A stretch of 64,000 bases of DNA from Ligustrum vulgare (taxonomy: Eukaryota > Streptophyta > Magnoliopsida > Lamiales > Oleaceae): the NCBI GenBank assembly GCA_963555705.1, contig OY743176.1, positions 42,423,026 to 42,487,025 of the forward strand, in the 5' to 3' direction. A program made the translations under genes and the position numbers. Position 1 is the stretch's first letter, and every line of letters begins with the position of its first letter. The notes below the pieces were generated by a model that saw only the letters and a list, made by a program, of their open reading frames with translations, did not search any database and was not told the origin of the DNA. Positions 60,611 to 64,000 of this stretch are shown here, piece after piece.

Positions 60611-61959
60611 TTCAGAAGGAGGTGATACTCCAATTTGTTTCCTAAGGCTTTCAAATTTGACAGTATCAAGGACCTTAGTAAACAAATCTACCAGCTGTAG
60701 ATCAGTCTGTATGTGCTCCAGATTGATAATCTTTTGTTCCACCAATTCTCTGATGAAGTGATGTTTGATGTCAATATGTTTTGTTCTAGAGTGCTGGACA
60801 GGATTCTTTGAGATATTGATGGCACGGTGTTGTCACAATACATAGTGGCTTGTTCTGTAGAGATTTCATAGTCCTCCAACATTTGTTTCATCCACATGAG
60901 TTGTGTACAGAAACTCCCAGCTGTTATATATTCAGCTACGACTGTGGATAGTGACAGTGAATTTTGCTTTCTACTTAGCCATACCACCAAATTGTTCCCA
61001 ATGTAGAAACATCCTCCATATGTACTCTTTCGATCATCCACATTCCCAGGCCAATCTGCGTCTGAAAAACCTGCAAGATTGGCAGTGGTATCTCTTGTAA
61101 ACCAAATTCCCTAATTCAACGTACCACTTACATATCTGATGATTCTTTTCATAGCAGCAACATGAGATTCCTTAGGTTTGGCTTGATATCTTGCACAAAA
61201 TTCAACACTAAAGGATATATCTAGCCTACTGGCAGTAATGTACAGAAGACTTCCAATCATGCTTCTGTAAAGGGATGGATCTACATCCTTACCACTGTCA
61301 TCCTTTGAAAGTTTTAGAGTAGTCTCCATGGGAGTTCTCATTGCCTTTGCATCTTCAAGTCCAAATTTCTTCACCAGATTTTTAGCGTACTTTGCTTGAG
61401 ATATGAATATGCCAGATTCATCCTGCTGTACCTGCAAACCAAGGAAAAAGGTTAGCTCACCAACCATACTCATTTCAAATTCTCTTTTCATTGTATTTAT
61501 AAATTCATTAATTTTGGACTTAGATGTAGACCCAAATACTATGTCATCAACATATATTTTGCTACAGTTAGTCCAGGATTTAGATGCTTAATGAAAAGAG
61601 TTTTATCAGTTCCTCCCCTTTTGTATCCGTTGCTCAGCAAGAATGATGTGAGTCTTTCATACCAAGCTCTGGGGGCTTGTTTCAACCCATATAACACCTT
61701 TTTGAGTCTAAAGACATAATTCGGGTGAGATGGATCAGTGAAGCCTTGAGGCTGCTCCACATAGGCTTCCTCATTAAGCACACCATTCAGAAAGGCTTTT
61801 GAAATCCATCTGAAATAGTCTGAAGTTGATGTAGCAGGACACAGCTAGCAACATCCTGATGGATTCCAGTCTGGCTACCGGAGCAAATGTCTCGTCAATG
61901 TCTATCCCTTCAATCTGGGTATAGCCTTGAGCAACAAGTCTGACTTTATTTCTTACCAC
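60611..61959 (-). pseudogene. Sirevirus reverse transcriptase and RNase H
   Basis: RT begins near LVAQGYTQIEGIDIDETFAP and continues with KKVLYGLKQAPRAWYERL. A frameshift at about 61790 splits the first part, and another at about 61550 falls just before the YVDD catalytic block (YVDDIVFG). FLGLQVQQDESGIFISQAKY and YRSMIGSLLYIT follow. RNase H has DDRKSTYGGCFYIG, VVAEYITAG and MYCDN, with a stop at 61111 before it and a frameshift near 60830. The protein ends near 60611 with LRKQIGVSPPSE. Confidence 0.85.
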
Positions 61960-63200
61960 ACTTCCTTGTTCATTTGACTTATTCTTGAAGATCCATATGG
62001 TTCCAATTACATTACCTTCTTTAGGACGTGGAACCAGCTCCCAGACATTGTTTCTTTCAAATTGGTTAAGTTCCTCCTACATAGCTTGCACCCAGTGTTC
62101 ATCTGTCAAAGCTTCCTTGACATTTTTTGGCTCAATTTGAGACATATGACATATGTTACTCATCTTAGAAAATTTTCTTCTGGTCACATTCTTCTTAGAC
62201 ATATCAGTGAGAATGTTGTCAAGTAGATGTGCCTTTTGGATCCTAGCAGGTGGTAGTCTCGATGCTTCTGATTCAGCAATATTTGGTGTATCTGGGTCAT
62301 CAGATTCGTCTCGATCTGCAGATATTACTGGGTGCCCAGACTCATCCTGATCGGATTTTTCAGTATTATTGAGACTTTCAGCTTGGTGCTGTTCTTCTTC
62401 TGATTTTTCGCTTCCAGCTTCTTCTTTTGGTGGAATTTCCAGTTGATCACCATCTGCTACCTGCAAATCCGAATTTACACAATTAGTATCATCCACTTTC
62501 ACATTAATTGACTCAAGAACAGTTTGGGTTCTTAGATTGTAAACTCTATAGGCCCTACTATTTTCAGCATAACCCAAAAATATTCCATCATCCGATTTTG
62601 AGTCAAATTTTCCAAGTGTTCTCTATCTTTCAAAATGTAGCATTTACTTCCAAAGGCATGAAAGTAATCAACCCTAGGTTTTCTACCCTTCCAAATTTCA
62701 TATGCAGTTTGGTTTGTTCCAGATCTAAGGATGACTCTATTGATAATATAACAAGCAGTGTTTATGGCTTCTGCCCAAAATTTCGTGGGCAATTTGTTGC
62801 TATTTAGTATGACACGAGTCATCTCTTATAAAGTTCTATTTTTGCTTTCGACCACTCCATTCTGTTGAGGAGTCTTTGGGGACGAGTACTCATGCTTGAT
62901 CCCATATTGGATACAAAAATCAGCAAAGTCGGAGTTTTCAAACTCTCTTCCATGATCACTTCTGATCCTTTTGACTCTTACCTATTCATCGGCCTTTTCA
63001 TTGCTCAATTTCTGAAAAAGATTAACAAAATTGTCAAAGGTATCAGATTTATCCCGAATAAACATGACCCAGGTGTATCTGGAGAAATCATCAACACACA
63101 CATAAATATACCTCTTGCCACCAGTATTTTCCTTTTGGATAGGACCCATCAAATCTATGTGAATTAGTTCAAGTATATGAGAGGTATTAACATATGTACC
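61960..63200 (-). pseudogene. Sirevirus integrase and connector
   Basis: Core: IDLMGPIQKENTGGKRYIYV and VDDFSRYTW, then a TAG at about 62980 (after NEKADE), IRSDHGREFEN and PQQNGVVESKNRTL, giving D, D, E. A stop follows the core (before MTRVILNSNKLPTKFWAEA), and a frameshift lies near 62600. The connector (62577-62077) is acidic and low-complexity (EEEQHQAESLNNTEKSDQDE), ending at a stop in place of a residue before EELNQFERN. Confidence 0.85.
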
Positions 63201-64000
63201 TGATTTGTGTTGACTTTTGATTTGCTTACCCTTTTGACAATCACCACAGATTTCATCTGGAATATTGTTTATGCTGGGTAAGCCTCTCACAGCTTGTAGT
63301 CTGGTTAGTTTCATGATATCATGGTAGTTTAGATGCCCTAATCTGTTATGCCACAGTTTCTCATTTTTGGTTTTTACAGAATTGCAAGTTTCGTGACTCT
63401 CAAGTGTATAGCATTTGTCTCTAGATCTAACTCCCTTAAACAACACACTATTTAACGGGTTAGACTTCTTGTCACAATTTAAAACCTTGCAATATTCTTT
63501 TGAAAACATGACAAGCAAGTTATCATCACATAGTTGTTCTACAGTGATCAAATTTGCCTTAAGTCCTATAACATATAAGACATTTGTTAATGTAGGCAGT
63601 CCCTTGATGTTGATGACACCAGATCCATCTATCTTTCCCTTTTGGCCATCACCAAATGTAACGGCACCTGTTTCGCCTTTTTCAAAATGTGTTAGTAGAG
63701 AGAGATCACTTGTCATGTGTCTAGAACATCCACTATCAAAATACCATGTGTTAGGAATCAAGGCACTCAAATACAATTGAACTACATAAGCATTAGTTCG
63801 AATTTTCTTCTCTTGTCTAGGAACAAGTCTCCTTTTATGTGAATTGATTAATTTCAAGTGCTCATGACACCTAAATACATCATAATCAGATTTGGCACAA
63901 AAATTACAGAATACCTGGAAAACAGATGTATCCTGCTGACTCTGTCGAGGTTGAAATTTCCTGCCGTTCTAATGGACAGACTCATCTAGCTTGTACAGAT
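62982..64000 (-). pseudogene. Sirevirus gag end, protease and integrase N-terminus
   Basis: From the right edge: a knuckle-like CNFCAKSDYDVFRCHEH (about 63860-63920) preceded by an in-frame TAG near 63970, then the Copia protease WYFDSGCSRHMTSD (active-site DSG) and the integrase HHCC finger (WHNRLGHLNYHDI ... CGDCQKGKQ). The 291-codon stretch to 62982 is open. Gag proper is outside the window. Confidence 0.87.

Larger units (their letters stand above)
56400..64000 (-). mobile_element. Sirevirus-type Copia retrotransposon, 3' portion
   Basis: Reading from the right edge on the minus strand: zinc-knuckle remnant, protease, integrase, RT, RNase H (Copia order), an extra coiled-coil ORF, repeated polypurine motifs and a 1,485-bp 3' LTR. 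Pol downstream of integrase, plus an extra ORF and multiple GGGGGAG motifs, are hallmarks of Sireviruses. The 5' LTR and most of gag lie outside the window. Stops and frameshifts make it inactive. Confidence 0.88.

Overview
The window is nuclear DNA of a flowering plant, probably a eudicot. It has split genes with GT/AG introns, a FAR1-related gene, an SR-splicing-factor pseudogene, and layered transposons of plant-specific families: a Ulp1-carrying Mutator-like element (MULE), Cassandra, chromodomain Gypsy, Athila and Sirevirus. There is no prokaryotic or organellar character. Only two protein genes look intact: a FAR1/FRS gene (51-3115, minus) and a transposon-borne Ulp1-type SUMO-protease-like gene (16402-20095, minus).

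Layout. 51-3115 is the FRS gene, itself a domesticated MULE transposase. About 4071-22091 is an old terminal-inverted-repeat element, split by a 17.1-kb MULE (4319-21466) with a 10-bp target duplication matching at 9 of 10 bases. The MULE carries a transposase on the plus strand and a convergent seven-exon Ulp1/DUF1985 gene on the minus strand. It is studded with six blocks of short palindromes centred on GGTTAACC, and a 98-bp tandem array lies between the genes. The transposase is killed by a one-base frameshift and by a 6.5-kb insertion (5851-12345, 5-bp duplication TGGGA) built from three rearranged Cassandra retrotransposons plus 4.6 kb of LTR-like DNA. The Ulp1 gene has an open frame across all its inferred exons and complete catalytic residues.

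22.1-24.6 kb holds a large fold-back element and a PIF/Harbinger-type MITE. 24972-30068 is a dead chromodomain Gypsy element (Reina-like). 31058-31878 is an SR-protein (RSZ21/22-type) pseudogene whose second intron received an Athila element (31889-44668, duplication ACTAT). The Athila 3' end holds a nested 1.88-kb solo-LTR-like insertion and a truncated third LTR.

46488-49003 is a solo-LTR-like element full of tandem repeats. 49-54 kb is AT-rich with one perfect hairpin and no gene I can support. 53969-55439 is a minus-strand LTR with a piece of internal DNA. 56400-64000 is the 3' part of a minus-strand Sirevirus (Copia) with a 1.49-kb LTR, several polypurine motifs, a coiled-coil extra ORF and a decayed pol that runs off the right edge.

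The nesting gives a relative order: old TIR element, then the MULE, then Cassandra; and RSZ gene, then Athila, then the solo LTR. The most promising signal not explained by known features is the GGTTAACC palindrome system confined to the Ulp1-MULE.
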